The notes: generated from the sequence alone by a model not told the origin. A stretch of 64,000 bases of DNA from Vibrio sp. STUT-A11 (GCF_026000435.1 NZ_AP026764.1:310001-374000), one strand, 5' to 3'. Counted from the first letter of the stretch, positions 45,321 through 54,116 are shown. Numbers and translations: made by a program.

Positions 45321-45833
45321 TTACTGACACTTATTAACCATGACATGAAGAGGTTTACCTTCCCCTTCAAACTGAAGGTTCCAGACGTATTTCCCGTCTT
45401 CTTTAATATCGACTGAAGTATCTGTACCGTAACCACCAAATGTTAATCGCGTTAATTCGCCAACATTCATTCGATTGCCTTTAGCCGTAAACTGAGGGAA
45501 CCATAACTCTGTTGCATACTGCATTTTAAATGAGCCTGATTTTTCTTGAGTCACAGCTTGGTAGATATTATTTCCTTTGTAATTATATTGGCGCTGAGGC
45601 ACATGCTTCCAGTCAGAATCTGCAAATGTACCCACGACAAATAACGGTTTCTTAATTGGTCCTTTATCTGCACTATCTGGGTTATCACAAGCCTGCATGA
45701 ATGCAATCGCTTCAGCATCAGACATATTCATAACAGGTTGCGTAGCCGTTTCAGATTCAGAGGTAGATTGACACCCAACTAAAGCAACAAGTAAGGCAGC
45801 AGCAAGAGAAGTCTTCATCATCTTCATATTCAC
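45321..45833 (-). CDS. Lipoprotein resembling the C-terminal modules of the neighbouring pullulanase
   Basis: 170 aa from the GTG at 45833 with AAGGA five bases before it. Lipobox VALVGC (C21). After a TSESET linker, residues about 60-168 look like one copy of the module found twice at the PulA C-terminus: PLFVVGTFADSDWK (compare LYLRGDVTDANWG), a central NIYQAVTQEKSGSFKMQYATELW, and an ending VDIKEDGKYVWNLQFEG...PLHVMVNK (compare VAETGKYNFILNA...PVVSVTK). I infer a stand-alone glucan-binding or enzyme-partner lipoprotein. It sits upstream of the amylase gene on the same strand. Confidence 0.72.
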   Translation of the reverse strand: MNMKMMKTSLAAALLVALVGCQSTSESETATQPVMNMSDAEAIAFMQACDNPDSADKGPIKKPLFVVGTFADSDWKHVPQRQYNYKGNNIYQAVTQEKSGSFKMQYATELWFPQFTAKGNRMNVGELTRLTFGGYGTDTSVDIKEDGKYVWNLQFEGEGKPLHVMVNKCQ

Positions 45834-46125
45834 GTCATTCCTTTTTAATTAGTAAAGCTCGTTGAAACAGACAAAGCTTAATATTGAGATCCCCTCATGT
45901 ATGAGGTCATAAAAACTTTATCCTGCTGAGCTTATTTACTTGGATAGGTATATTCCCCGAGCATAAAAATCAGGTTAGGAATATTGTTTAATTATTACTC
46001 TGATTAGTATTAAAAACAAAGGGATAAAAATAAATATGTGAATGAGATAACTGTATGTAGGGGTAATTATTTAAAGATTAATTTATTATTTAAAAGGCCA
46101 GTATTGCACTGGCCTTTTTATTCGA
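45834..46125. other. Intergenic region between malM and the module lipoprotein
   Basis: 292 bases. Contains the malM terminator (46092-46118) and presumably the promoter of the module lipoprotein. GAGGGGATC on the minus strand near 45889-45899 partly resembles a MalT box but the match is poor. Confidence 0.4.
46092..46121 (-). terminator. Terminator of malM (bidirectional)
   Basis: AAAAGGCCAGT/ACTGGCCTTTT, 5-base loop, eight bases past the malM stop, T-tails on both strands. Confidence 0.85.
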
Positions 46126-46935
46126 TTATTTGCTATTTACCGCTTTAACAAATACTTCTTGTGCACCTTCGATGCCTAACTCTTTCGCTTCATCGAGTAA
46201 GGTTAGGGCTTTAGGAATATTGTCTTCGGCTACAGCTCTTTCAATTGCACGGTGGTAGTAACCGGTCAATTCTGCACCTTCTGGAATATTATCGTTTTTC
46301 GCCACAATCTTAGTCGTAACGATATCATTTGCGGTTACCGAGAGACGGAACTGACCAAGAGGGCTGTGCTTCGCATATGGATCAGCAATATCTGGTGGCT
46401 GAGTATGACGCGCTTTAGCATAGGCTTTTGCCGGATGCAGAATCTGAGTACTTCCTTTCAAATCTTCGGAAGTGGTGTAAATCAACACATGAAGGTCATT
46501 ACCACTCATGTCAGGAATAACATTGAGATCGAGTACGAATTTGTCGTTATCCAACATTTTTGCAGGTACGTACTCAAACTTTGAAAAATCTGCTGAATAA
46601 ACGGTTTTTCCGTCCGCATTAACCACGATGACATTTGGTGCGTAAAATTGAAGGTCAGTGCTAACGAATGTCTCTAGTTGTAAATCGAGACTGCCACGGT
46701 TTCCCGGAAGTGCAAATGCGGCGATAGCGCCTGCACTGTTACCATCCAGTAGCATTTGGCTTTTATCAGTCAAAGCAAAATCAGTAACTACAGGTACATC
46801 GAGCGGTACCCATTGAATATCACCAGACTGGGTGATCACCTGTTGCTGGTCATTAGAAGTCATCTCTACTTGTTCTACAGACGCACAGCCAGACGCCAAC
46901 ATGCCCAGCAGTACGGGAGCAAGCCATTTTCTCAT
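46126..46935 (-). CDS. malM: Maltose operon periplasmic/lipoprotein MalM
   Basis: 269 aa. Lipoprotein leader with LASGC (C17). The MalM family pattern is visible: the SAGAIAAFALPGNRGSLDLQLETFV stretch near residue 66-92, VIVVNADGKTVYSADFSKFEYVPAKML and a C-terminal helical segment YHRAIERAVAEDNIPKALTLLDEA. The biochemical role of MalM is unknown; it is maltose-regulated in enteric bacteria. It follows lamB with a 101-base gap that contains a hairpin, as in the classical malK-lamB-malM order, but malK is missing here. Confidence 0.88.
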   Translation of the reverse strand: MRKWLAPVLLGMLASGCASVEQVEMTSNDQQQVITQSGDIQWVPLDVPVVTDFALTDKSQMLLDGNSAGAIAAFALPGNRGSLDLQLETFVSTDLQFYAPNVIVVNADGKTVYSADFSKFEYVPAKMLDNDKFVLDLNVIPDMSGNDLHVLIYTTSEDLKGSTQILHPAKAYAKARHTQPPDIADPYAKHSPLGQFRLSVTANDIVTTKIVAKNDNIPEGAELTGYYHRAIERAVAEDNIPKALTLLDEAKELGIEGAQEVFVKAVNSK

Positions 46936-46973
46936 TACTGTCTACCTCGACTTTTTTATTGTTTTTGAAATAA

Positions 46974-47000
46974 ATACAGCCAGATAGGTTCTGGCTGTAT
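46974..47000 (-). terminator. Intercistronic hairpin between lamB and malM
   Basis: ATACAGCCAG/CTGGCTGTAT, 7-base loop, weak T-tract (TTTATTTC). Probably lowers malM expression relative to the abundant porin. Confidence 0.6.
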
Positions 47001-47036
47001 CATTCTAGGACAATTTAGGACTTAGTGGCTAGATGA

Positions 47037-48377
47037 TTACCACCAAGCTTCAGCTTGTACACCAAATTGGAATGTATCGTCTGAACGACCGCCATCAAAT
47101 CTTTGAATGTCGTTGTCGTCGTCAGCTGTTAGGTAAGTCGCGTATAGACGGATTTCTGGACGTGCCCAGAAGCTAGAGCCAGCAGACCAAGCTTGAGCAA
47201 CCGTCATCTTACCGTAAGTGCTTTCGAAACCATCGTTATCATCCATCGCGTAACCCGCTTCGAAGATAGTCTTGTTGTTTTCATCCCATTTGAATACTGG
47301 ACGAACAACGACAGATGCAGTTTCCCATTTGTCTTGACCATCCCACATATCTTGACCAACACCGTACACTAGCTGGTGGCCAAGTTCCCAGTTATCGCCC
47401 AGGCCAATTACACCCCAGTTGATTAAACGGTAGCCGTCTGCACCGTCGTTTGCTTCCGCGCCGTACCAGCTACCATCGCCCCAGAATGCGAACGCTTTAG
47501 AGTAACCTTCTGTACCGTATTGGAATACTGTTTTGTTAAAGCCAGAGTCTAAACCTTGCGTCAACTCAGCAGTAACCATAACGCCATTTTTCGCATCTTT
47601 AGCTGCGCTTGACGCGTCTTCAGTTTCGTTTACGATTGCGTAGTCTAGGCCCATTTCCAGAGACGCATTTGACCATAGAGAAAGGCCTGCGTAACGGAAG
47701 TCTAGCGTGTTTACGTTTACTGCGCCGCCATCATTACCAGCGTCTGGAGTGTCGCCAGGATTGTTTCCTAGGTTAAAGTTGTCATTGCGGTCATTTCTAA
47801 CCCATGCGAAAGAAAATTTACCAGGGCCAGCTTCGATACCTTCGATACCCGCGCCTGCGCCAGAGATGTTCCAGTAGTAGAAGTCAGAGATATGAACGTC
47901 GTGACGTTGGTAAAAGCGCTTACCTGCCCAAAGTGTGGCTTCAGGAGCGAAGTTTAGCAGGCCTTTCGCTTGCACATTGAACTGACGTAGAGCGAATTGT
48001 GCGTCGTCTACACAGTTGGTTTCAGCTGTTGCACCTTCAGTTGAATCTGGGCCATTAGGAAAGTTCAAACTTGTCCCACAGTTAGCAGAAGTACTTTCCC
48101 AGTCATTAGAGCCGTTAGAAGTCATTGCAACCATAGAGTCTACGTAGAACGTTTTACCGTTGTTGTTGTAAACTTCCTGACCTAGTTGTACCTCACCGTA
48201 GATATCGCCTTCGTTACCAAGACGACCAATTTTGTTCTTTTCAAATGTTACTTGTTGGCCACCGTCACCACTCACGCCAACGCCAGCACGCATGTAACCA
48301 TGAAAGTCCACTGCGAATGCAGAACCAGCAGCTAAAGAAGCAGCCACTGCTGCAGCAATTACACTTACTTTTTTCAT
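47037..48377 (-). CDS. lamB: Maltoporin
   Basis: 446 aa from the ATG at 48377; the ATG four codons earlier overlaps the SD GGAG and is unlikely. A signal peptide (AAAVAASLAAGSAFA) precedes VDFHGYMRAGVGVSG, the usual LamB mature start. It is an 18-strand outer-membrane channel for maltodextrins; the sugar-slide aromatics are suggested by WAGKRFYQRHDVHISDFYYWN near residue 150-170. It ends with the aromatic C-terminus FQFGVQAEAWW typical of porins. Conserved FGVQAEAWW is needed for assembly. Followed by malM; divergent from glgX. Confidence 0.94.
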   Translation of the reverse strand: MKKVSVIAAAVAASLAAGSAFAVDFHGYMRAGVGVSGDGGQQVTFEKNKIGRLGNEGDIYGEVQLGQEVYNNNGKTFYVDSMVAMTSNGSNDWESTSANCGTSLNFPNGPDSTEGATAETNCVDDAQFALRQFNVQAKGLLNFAPEATLWAGKRFYQRHDVHISDFYYWNISGAGAGIEGIEAGPGKFSFAWVRNDRNDNFNLGNNPGDTPDAGNDGGAVNVNTLDFRYAGLSLWSNASLEMGLDYAIVNETEDASSAAKDAKNGVMVTAELTQGLDSGFNKTVFQYGTEGYSKAFAFWGDGSWYGAEANDGADGYRLINWGVIGLGDNWELGHQLVYGVGQDMWDGQDKWETASVVVRPVFKWDENNKTIFEAGYAMDDNDGFESTYGKMTVAQAWSAGSSFWARPEIRLYATYLTADDDNDIQRFDGGRSDDTFQFGVQAEAWW

Positions 48378-48834
48378 TCTTAACTCCATTAAGGGTATTT
48401 ATAATTCTGTCTTCCCTGCTCGCTCTTAAGATGAATAAAGGCAGTTTAACTTCATCTAGAGAAAGAGAGGTAAGATGGGAACAAGTCCCCGTTTTGTTTC
48501 AACACAAACGAGATTACCCGAGGCGTAAAGGGATGACTTCCTCCGCCCCAAACTAAATTAAGGGGGATGAGAAAGGCGTAGAAAATTTACCGAACGGCGT
48601 TTCATCTAGGTATATCACGGATATAGGGCGTAGTCCGTAAGTCTTTTCATTCATGGACAGGTACAAAATGATAGGAAGATCAAATTTTAAACACAAAAGT
48701 GAATATTTAAAGTAATTAAATTACATGAATATTTTATCTTCTTTATGTAATTAAGGCTGTTGACCTTAGTAAGACAAAGTTTTTAACTTATAGTTTCCTA
48801 TAGGTAGCAATATTTATTAAATAAAGAATCTCAG
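48378..48834. promoter_or_regulatory. Divergent lamB-glgX control region with MalT-like boxes
   Basis: 457 bases without a gene. GGGGATGAGA at 48563-48572 matches the MalT consensus at nine of ten positions. GGCGTAG elements occur at 48573-48581 and 48625-48633 with a degenerate GAGGCGTAA at 48520-48528. All read on the plus strand, towards glgX, and are spaced about 50 bases apart. Confidence 0.62.
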
Positions 48835-50814
48835 ATGACGCAATTTCGATCTCGCCCATACCCCTTGGGTGCAACACTGAATAAAGAAGGCTGTAACTTC
48901 TCTATTCACTCGCCCGAGAATAAAGACATAAAACTGGCGTTGTTTTCCGACGACGACAAGTACACGCTGCACGATCTACCCGGTGAATACGCCGGAATAC
49001 GGCACACCTTTATTCCAAAAGTGAAGGCTGGACAGAAGTACGGCTACATTGTCTCCCACAATGATGAACCGCTGCTCATCTCAGACCCTTACGCCAAATC
49101 GATAGATAAGGTACTCCATTACCAACCGCCTTACTCTGCCAAGAAAAGCTTTGCTATGCCAAAGTGTGTGGTAATCAAAGATGACTTTGATTGGCACAAA
49201 ACAGAACACCCGCGTATCCCAAGAGAAGAGATGGTGCTATTCGAGACCCATGTGAAAGGTCTTACTCAACTTCATCCCAAAGTTGATGCCGCTAAGAAAG
49301 GGCATTATCTCGGATTGTCTTCGCCAGAAATGTTGGCTTTTTATAAGCAGCAGAACATCAACACGTTGCAGTTGCTACCTGTCGCAGCGTGTATGCATGA
49401 GCCACATTTACTTGGAATGAAGAAAGCGAACTACTGGGGCTATAATCCCTACCTGTTCATGACACCCGACCCACGTTATGCGAAAAAGGATGCAGTGAAT
49501 GAACTGAAAACGACCATTCGTGAACTGCATAAAAACGGCATCGAAGTCATTCTGGATGTGGTCTATAACCACACGGCTGAAGGCGGTGAAGGCCCGACCA
49601 TTTTTAACCTAAAGGCTCTGGATTCTCGTTTTTACATCAAGCATGGAACCCATTTTGCCAACTATACCGGGTGTGGTAATACCGTCGACCTCACTTACCA
49701 ACCAGCATTAAATTTAGTCATGGACACGCTTCGTTACTGGGTGAGTGAGTTCAAAGTTGATGGTTTCCGCTTCGATTTGGCCGCGACGCTCGGCCGTCAG
49801 GGAGATAATTACAATCCTGAAGCCGCGTTTTTCAAAGCCGTCGCGCAAGATCCGGTTCTAAGAGAGACAAAATTGATCGCAGAGCCGTGGGATATCGGTC
49901 CTAACGGCTACCAGGTGGGTAACTTCCCGTTCGGTTGGAATGAATGTAACGACAAGCTGCGCGATATATCACGCAGCTTCTGGCGCGGCGATCAAGGCTA
50001 CTTAAAAGAGTTCGCGACTCGTCTGATGGGTTCTCGTGACATATACAGCGCAGCCAACTGGCCGTACAAGCTGACCGTTAACTACATCACTTACCACGAT
50101 GGTTTCACACTCCAGGATCTGGTTTCCTACAAACAAAAGCACAATGAAGCCAATGGTGAAGAAAACCGCGATGGACACGGTGACAACCGCTCAGAAAACT
50201 ACGGGGTAGAAGGCGAGACTGAAAACCTAATGATCATTGCGACTCGCGAGAAGCAAAAACGTAATCTCATCGCGAGCTTGTTGTTTTCATTTGGTATTCC
50301 TCACATCTTGACGGCTGACGTGCTGTCTCATACGCAGGGAGGAAATAACAATGCCTACTGTCAGGACAACGAAACCAGCTGGTTAAACTGGGGAGAAACA
50401 GAACGCAAACAACATTTCAAAATCTGGATGTCGCAAATGGTTGCCAACCGTAAAAAATACATGGTGCCATTTATCCGCTCGTTCAGTGGGGACAATCGTA
50501 ATAACAATCGTATATTTTGGCGAAGAACGGATGGCCACCTAATGGAGCACGATGACTGGAACCGACTCAGCTCTGTGGCACTGCACCTTGGAATTGGCAA
50601 AGATGGGCAAGAGTTGGTGTACTTAATCAACCAAACCAATGCAACAGCACGCTTTAAGTTACCCAATGATCGTAAACAAAACTGGACAACGATTTGTGAT
50701 ACCAATGTCCGCAACTTAAACCCAGGCCACGCTGAAGGCGAAGTGCTACTTTCACCGACTTCCATGGTGATACTGCATTACCAGCCAAACTCTAAAGCTA
50801 AACCCACTGCGTAA
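48835..50814 (+). CDS. glgX: Glycogen/maltodextrin debranching enzyme (GlgX, isoamylase type)
   Basis: 659 aa, no signal peptide (E. coli GlgX 657). GH13_11 enzyme that cuts alpha-1,6 branches of limit dextrins. The N-terminal CBM48 region (CNFSIHSPENKDIKLALF) is followed by the barrel with VDGFRFDLAATLGRQGDNYNP (nucleophile), KLIAEPWDIGPNGYQVG (acid) and YHDGFTLQDLVSY (third aspartate). The GRQGDNYNP and GGNNNAYCQDNE segments are typical of GlgX. Its place opposite lamB behind MalT-like sites suggests use in maltodextrin catabolism rather than only in glycogen turnover. Confidence 0.92.
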   Translation: MTQFRSRPYPLGATLNKEGCNFSIHSPENKDIKLALFSDDDKYTLHDLPGEYAGIRHTFIPKVKAGQKYGYIVSHNDEPLLISDPYAKSIDKVLHYQPPYSAKKSFAMPKCVVIKDDFDWHKTEHPRIPREEMVLFETHVKGLTQLHPKVDAAKKGHYLGLSSPEMLAFYKQQNINTLQLLPVAACMHEPHLLGMKKANYWGYNPYLFMTPDPRYAKKDAVNELKTTIRELHKNGIEVILDVVYNHTAEGGEGPTIFNLKALDSRFYIKHGTHFANYTGCGNTVDLTYQPALNLVMDTLRYWVSEFKVDGFRFDLAATLGRQGDNYNPEAAFFKAVAQDPVLRETKLIAEPWDIGPNGYQVGNFPFGWNECNDKLRDISRSFWRGDQGYLKEFATRLMGSRDIYSAANWPYKLTVNYITYHDGFTLQDLVSYKQKHNEANGEENRDGHGDNRSENYGVEGETENLMIIATREKQKRNLIASLLFSFGIPHILTADVLSHTQGGNNNAYCQDNETSWLNWGETERKQHFKIWMSQMVANRKKYMVPFIRSFSGDNRNNNRIFWRRTDGHLMEHDDWNRLSSVALHLGIGKDGQELVYLINQTNATARFKLPNDRKQNWTTICDTNVRNLNPGHAEGEVLLSPTSMVILHYQPNSKAKPTA

Positions 50815-50847
50815 TGATGATGCCAATCGCTTAACGATTTCATCTGT

Positions 50848-50981
50848 GTCATTCCAGCGAGCTCTAGCGAGACTAGGAATCTAATAGCAGCGCGCTGAGC
50901 AGTTAATGAAATAATTTCGGCCATAAAGTGCTCGGAAATTAGATCCTGAATCACACTCCTTCGTCGTGGTTCAGGATGACT
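50848..50981 (+). repeat. Dispersed intergenic repeat, copy 3
   Basis: Same blocks as copy 1: GTCATTCCAGCGAG, GAGACTAGGAATCTA, AAAGTGCTCGGA, CTGAATCACACTCCTTCGTCG and a terminal AGGATGAC. It carries a small tandem duplication at its left end (AGCGAGCTCTAGCGAG). Lies in the 324-base gap after glgX. Confidence 0.75.
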
Positions 50982-51064
50982 GAAGGCTTAAAGACGCCGT
51001 TAGTTGCTAAACGAACGGCATTTCTGCGTAATGAACGGTTCTTTAGGGTAGAACGAGAAGCAAA

Positions 51065-51099
51065 AAACCGATGCTTTGAATCACATCGGTTTTTTATTT
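51065..51099. terminator. Terminator downstream of scrR
   Basis: AAAAAACCGATG pairs with CATCGGTTTTTT around an 10-base loop, giving T-runs on both strands; 40 bases beyond the scrR stop on the minus strand. Confidence 0.78.
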
Positions 51100-51108
51100 T
51101 CAGTTTAG

Positions 51109-51124
51109 GGGAACGTTCCCTAAA
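51109..51124. promoter_or_regulatory. LacI-family operator-like palindrome beside the scrR stop
   Basis: GGGAACGTTCCC is a perfect 12-bp palindrome with the central CG of LacI-family operators. A related GGGAACGTTTGC is found upstream of scrR. It lies 15 bases past the scrR stop, which is an unusual place for an operator. Confidence 0.5.
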
Positions 51125-51138
51125 AGGGCATTTTCCAT

Positions 51139-52125
51139 CTAGCAGGTTTCACGTTCGATGTTTTGGAAAGTCAGTACGACTTTGCTCATCTCTTCACCAC
51201 GGCCTTCAATGCGTTCAAGTAGCATTTTAGCTGCATTTTCCCCTGCTTTATCAAACGCATAGTTAAACGTTGATAAGCTTGGAATACTAATCCTCGACAG
51301 TTCATCATTACCAACGCCCAGCACGCGTACCTGATCTCCGACCTTAACGCCCATTTCACGCAGTGCCTTTACAGCACCCACTGCAATACGGTCAGTCGCA
51401 CAAAACAGACCATCGACCTCTGGGTAGTCTTCTATCAACGCTTGTGCTTGCTGGTAACCAGACTCTATGGTGAAGTCACCTCGGACATGGACGAGCAATG
51501 ATTGCTGATGAAAGGCTAAAGCCTGCTTAAGCCCCTGAGAACGCAGTGCGTCAACCGCAATGTCATCACCCTGAACACCAATAAAAGCGACATGCTGACA
51601 ACCTGCGGCAATTAGGCGGTTACCCGCTTCAAATCCCACACGTACATCGTCATGAACAACACTCGGTACATTGTGTAGAGAGCCATCTTGTCCCACCAGA
51701 ACAACAGGTACATTAGACTGTTGAATCGCTTTCACTAGTTTTGCATCTAAGTGCGTCGCATAGAGAATAATTCCTTCAACCCGCTTTTGGTTAAAGATCT
51801 GAATATATTCAACTTCTTTTTCATAAAGCTGATGTGTATTGGCCAATAGGACGTGCTTGCCAGACTGCTCAATAACCGCGGTTAAGCCATCGACACCTTG
51901 AGAAATCGCATGAGAAGAAACGCGAGGTACGATCACGCCAATAAGATTTGTCTTTTGCGATTTGAGATCCTTAGCCACTTGATTCACTACGTAGCCACAC
52001 TCTTCCACCGCTTTACGTACTTTAACTTTAGTGGCTTCCTTTACCCCATACTCGTTGTTAATCACGCGAGATACAGTGGATTTAGAAACCCCAGCTAAAC
52101 GCGCAACGTCGTGCAAACTTGCCAT
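51139..52125 (-). CDS. scrR: LacI-family regulator, probable sucrose repressor
   Basis: 328 aa from the ATG at 52125 (AGAGGCAAT before it); the open frame to 52188 gives a poor leader. The N-terminal HTH MASLHDVARLAGVSKSTVSRVINNEYGVKE is typical of LacI/GalR proteins (residues 1-30), with the hinge YVVNQVAKDLKSQKTNLIGV and a periplasmic-binding-like sugar domain. Divergent from the sucrose-type EIIBC gene, so it probably represses it; the inducer, if as in other ScrR proteins, would be fructose or a fructose phosphate. The name rests on context and could be wrong. Confidence 0.8.
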   Translation of the reverse strand: MASLHDVARLAGVSKSTVSRVINNEYGVKEATKVKVRKAVEECGYVVNQVAKDLKSQKTNLIGVIVPRVSSHAISQGVDGLTAVIEQSGKHVLLANTHQLYEKEVEYIQIFNQKRVEGIILYATHLDAKLVKAIQQSNVPVVLVGQDGSLHNVPSVVHDDVRVGFEAGNRLIAAGCQHVAFIGVQGDDIAVDALRSQGLKQALAFHQQSLLVHVRGDFTIESGYQQAQALIEDYPEVDGLFCATDRIAVGAVKALREMGVKVGDQVRVLGVGNDELSRISIPSLSTFNYAFDKAGENAAKMLLERIEGRGEEMSKVVLTFQNIERETC

Positions 52126-52511
52126 ATTGCCTCTATTCGATTTATTTTTTGGGATTGTTTGCAGAAAGCTATCTGTATCCCCAGTCAATTATGTGATTTT
52201 ACCCTTGTTAAGCGGAATTTTGTTGACGAATATGGGGATCACACTCACACATTTTGGTCTTATGCTTTGACCACTTATGAATAATCATCAAAAATCCATT
52301 TTGCAAACGTTCCCAAAAATACAAAAACGATAAATCAGGTGCAGATAGGTACTCAGACCACAAATTTAAGCGGGCTTGAGTATTATAAAGTCAAACATCC
52401 CCTCAATTATGAGCGGTAAAACAGGTGATTCGGTAACAATGAGCAATCTGTAATATTGGCGATAGCACTTGGATACATTTTAAATTTCAGTAATACCAAT
52501 CGGGGTGTGCA
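52126..52511. promoter_or_regulatory. Divergent scrR-scrA control region
   Basis: 386 bases without a gene. On the minus strand GGGAACGTTTGC occurs at about 52302-52313 (plus strand GCAAACGTTCCC), a LacI-type half-conserved operator about 200 bases before scrA and 180 before scrR. No other named element found. Confidence 0.55.
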
Positions 52512-53951
52512 ATGAACTATCCAGTCATAGCAAAACAATTACTCGAGCATTTAGGCGGTAAAGATAACCTTCAAGCCCTTGCTCACTGCGCAACGCGTCT
52601 ACGCTTAGCGCTAAAAGATGAAGACAAAGTCAATGAAGAAGCAATCGGCAACTTAGACGGGGTCAAAGGCCAGTTCAAAGTTGCGGGCCAATACCAGATT
52701 ATTTTCGGTTCTGGCATCGTAAACCAGGTTTACGCAGAAATGGCGAAACAGACTGGTTTAGCCGAAATGTCGACCAACGACGTCGCATCGGCAGGTGCCC
52801 AGAAACAAAATATCGTTCAACGTGCCGTGAAAGGCCTGTCGGATATTTTTGTGCCAATCATCCCAGCGATCGTTGCCGGCGGTCTACTTATGGGTCTTTT
52901 CAATCTGCTTACCGCACAAGGCTTGTTTATTGAAGGTCAGTCGATCATCGAAGCGTACCCAGGCCTGGCAGACCTAGCGAGCATGATCAACACATTCGCT
53001 AACGCGCCTTTTGTTTATTTACCTGTTTTATTGGCGTTTTCTGCTTCGAAGAAATTTGGTGGTAACCCATTCTTGGGTGCTGCACTTGGCATGCTGATGG
53101 TTCACCCTGACTTATTGAATGGCTGGGGCTTCGGCAGTGCATCGGTTTCGGGCACGGTCCCAACTTGGAACATTCTGGGCTTGGAGATCCAAAAAGTCGG
53201 CTACCAAGGCTCAGTACTGCCAGTTTTAGTCTCTGCGTTTATTCTGGCAAAAGTGGAGCTTGGACTGCGTAAGGTTATCCCGTCCGTATTGGATAACTTG
53301 CTAACCCCAATGCTGGCTATCTTTATTACTGGCTTTGTAACGTTCACTTTGGTCGGCCCGTTTACTCGCGACCTTGGCTTTATGCTGGGTGACGGTTTGA
53401 ACTGGCTATATGATTCGGCTGGTTTTGTTGGTGGCGCTCTGTTTGGCTTTATCTACGCTCCGTTTGTTATTACCGGTATGCATCACAGCTTTATCGCGAT
53501 TGAAACTCAGCTACTGGCCGACATCGCGACCACTGGCGGTACATTTATCTTCCCAATTGCCGCGATGTCGAACGTAGCACAAGGTGCAGCAGCACTAGCA
53601 GTAGGCTTTACAACTCGCGATACGAAAATGAAAGGCATCGCTGTCCCATCTGGTATCACTGGGTTACTGGGTATTACCGAGCCAGCAATGTTCGGGGTGA
53701 ACCTGAAGCTTCGCTACCCATTCTTAGCAGCTATCGTAGGTTCAGCCGTTGCGAGTGCGTTTATCACCCTATTTAACGTGAAAGCGCAAGCACTTGGTGC
53801 AGCAGGCTTACCTGGCATTATCTCTATCTCACCAGACAAAATAAGCTACTACATCATTGGCATGATTATCTCTTTCATCACTGCATTTGCCCTGACCGTC
53901 GTATTGGGCATGCGTGAAAAGGCAAAACAGAATAAGCAAGCAACCGCTTAA
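52512..53951 (+). CDS. scrA: PTS sucrose-type permease EIIBC
   Basis: 479 aa, the length I recall for V. alginolyticus ScrA. EIIB domain first (residues 1-85), with phosphocysteine C26 in LAHCATRLRL and VKGQFKVAGQYQIIFGSGIVN, then an EIIC channel of about ten membrane segments with FVPIIPAIVAGGLLMGLF, GNPFLGAALGMLMVHPDL, ITGMHHSFIAIE and LLGITEPAMFGVNL. VNQVYAEMA after the EIIB part is closer to ScrA than to TreB. It would import and phosphorylate sucrose with help from EIIA-Glc. No scrB hydrolase or scrK fructokinase is adjacent, which is unusual. Confidence 0.88.
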   Translation: MNYPVIAKQLLEHLGGKDNLQALAHCATRLRLALKDEDKVNEEAIGNLDGVKGQFKVAGQYQIIFGSGIVNQVYAEMAKQTGLAEMSTNDVASAGAQKQNIVQRAVKGLSDIFVPIIPAIVAGGLLMGLFNLLTAQGLFIEGQSIIEAYPGLADLASMINTFANAPFVYLPVLLAFSASKKFGGNPFLGAALGMLMVHPDLLNGWGFGSASVSGTVPTWNILGLEIQKVGYQGSVLPVLVSAFILAKVELGLRKVIPSVLDNLLTPMLAIFITGFVTFTLVGPFTRDLGFMLGDGLNWLYDSAGFVGGALFGFIYAPFVITGMHHSFIAIETQLLADIATTGGTFIFPIAAMSNVAQGAAALAVGFTTRDTKMKGIAVPSGITGLLGITEPAMFGVNLKLRYPFLAAIVGSAVASAFITLFNVKAQALGAAGLPGIISISPDKISYYIIGMIISFITAFALTVVLGMREKAKQNKQATA

Positions 53952-54057
53952 ACGTTTCGTCTCTTAGCTAACCACTCCCTACCTCGTTTCTCGCCCCAGA
54001 GAAATGAGGAAATAGATAAGATGAAAAACGGCCCCCCTGCCATTAGGTTTTAAAACC

Positions 54058-54093
54058 AAGCCAGTCAAAAATTTTTTGACTGGCTTTTTTTTA
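54058..54093 (+). terminator. Terminator of scrA
   Basis: AAGCCAGTCAAAAA/TTTTTTGACTGGCTT followed by TTTTTTTT; 107 bases after the stop. Confidence 0.85.
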
Positions 54094-54116
54094 TTTCTGC
54101 TGATTTCCTTCTCTTT

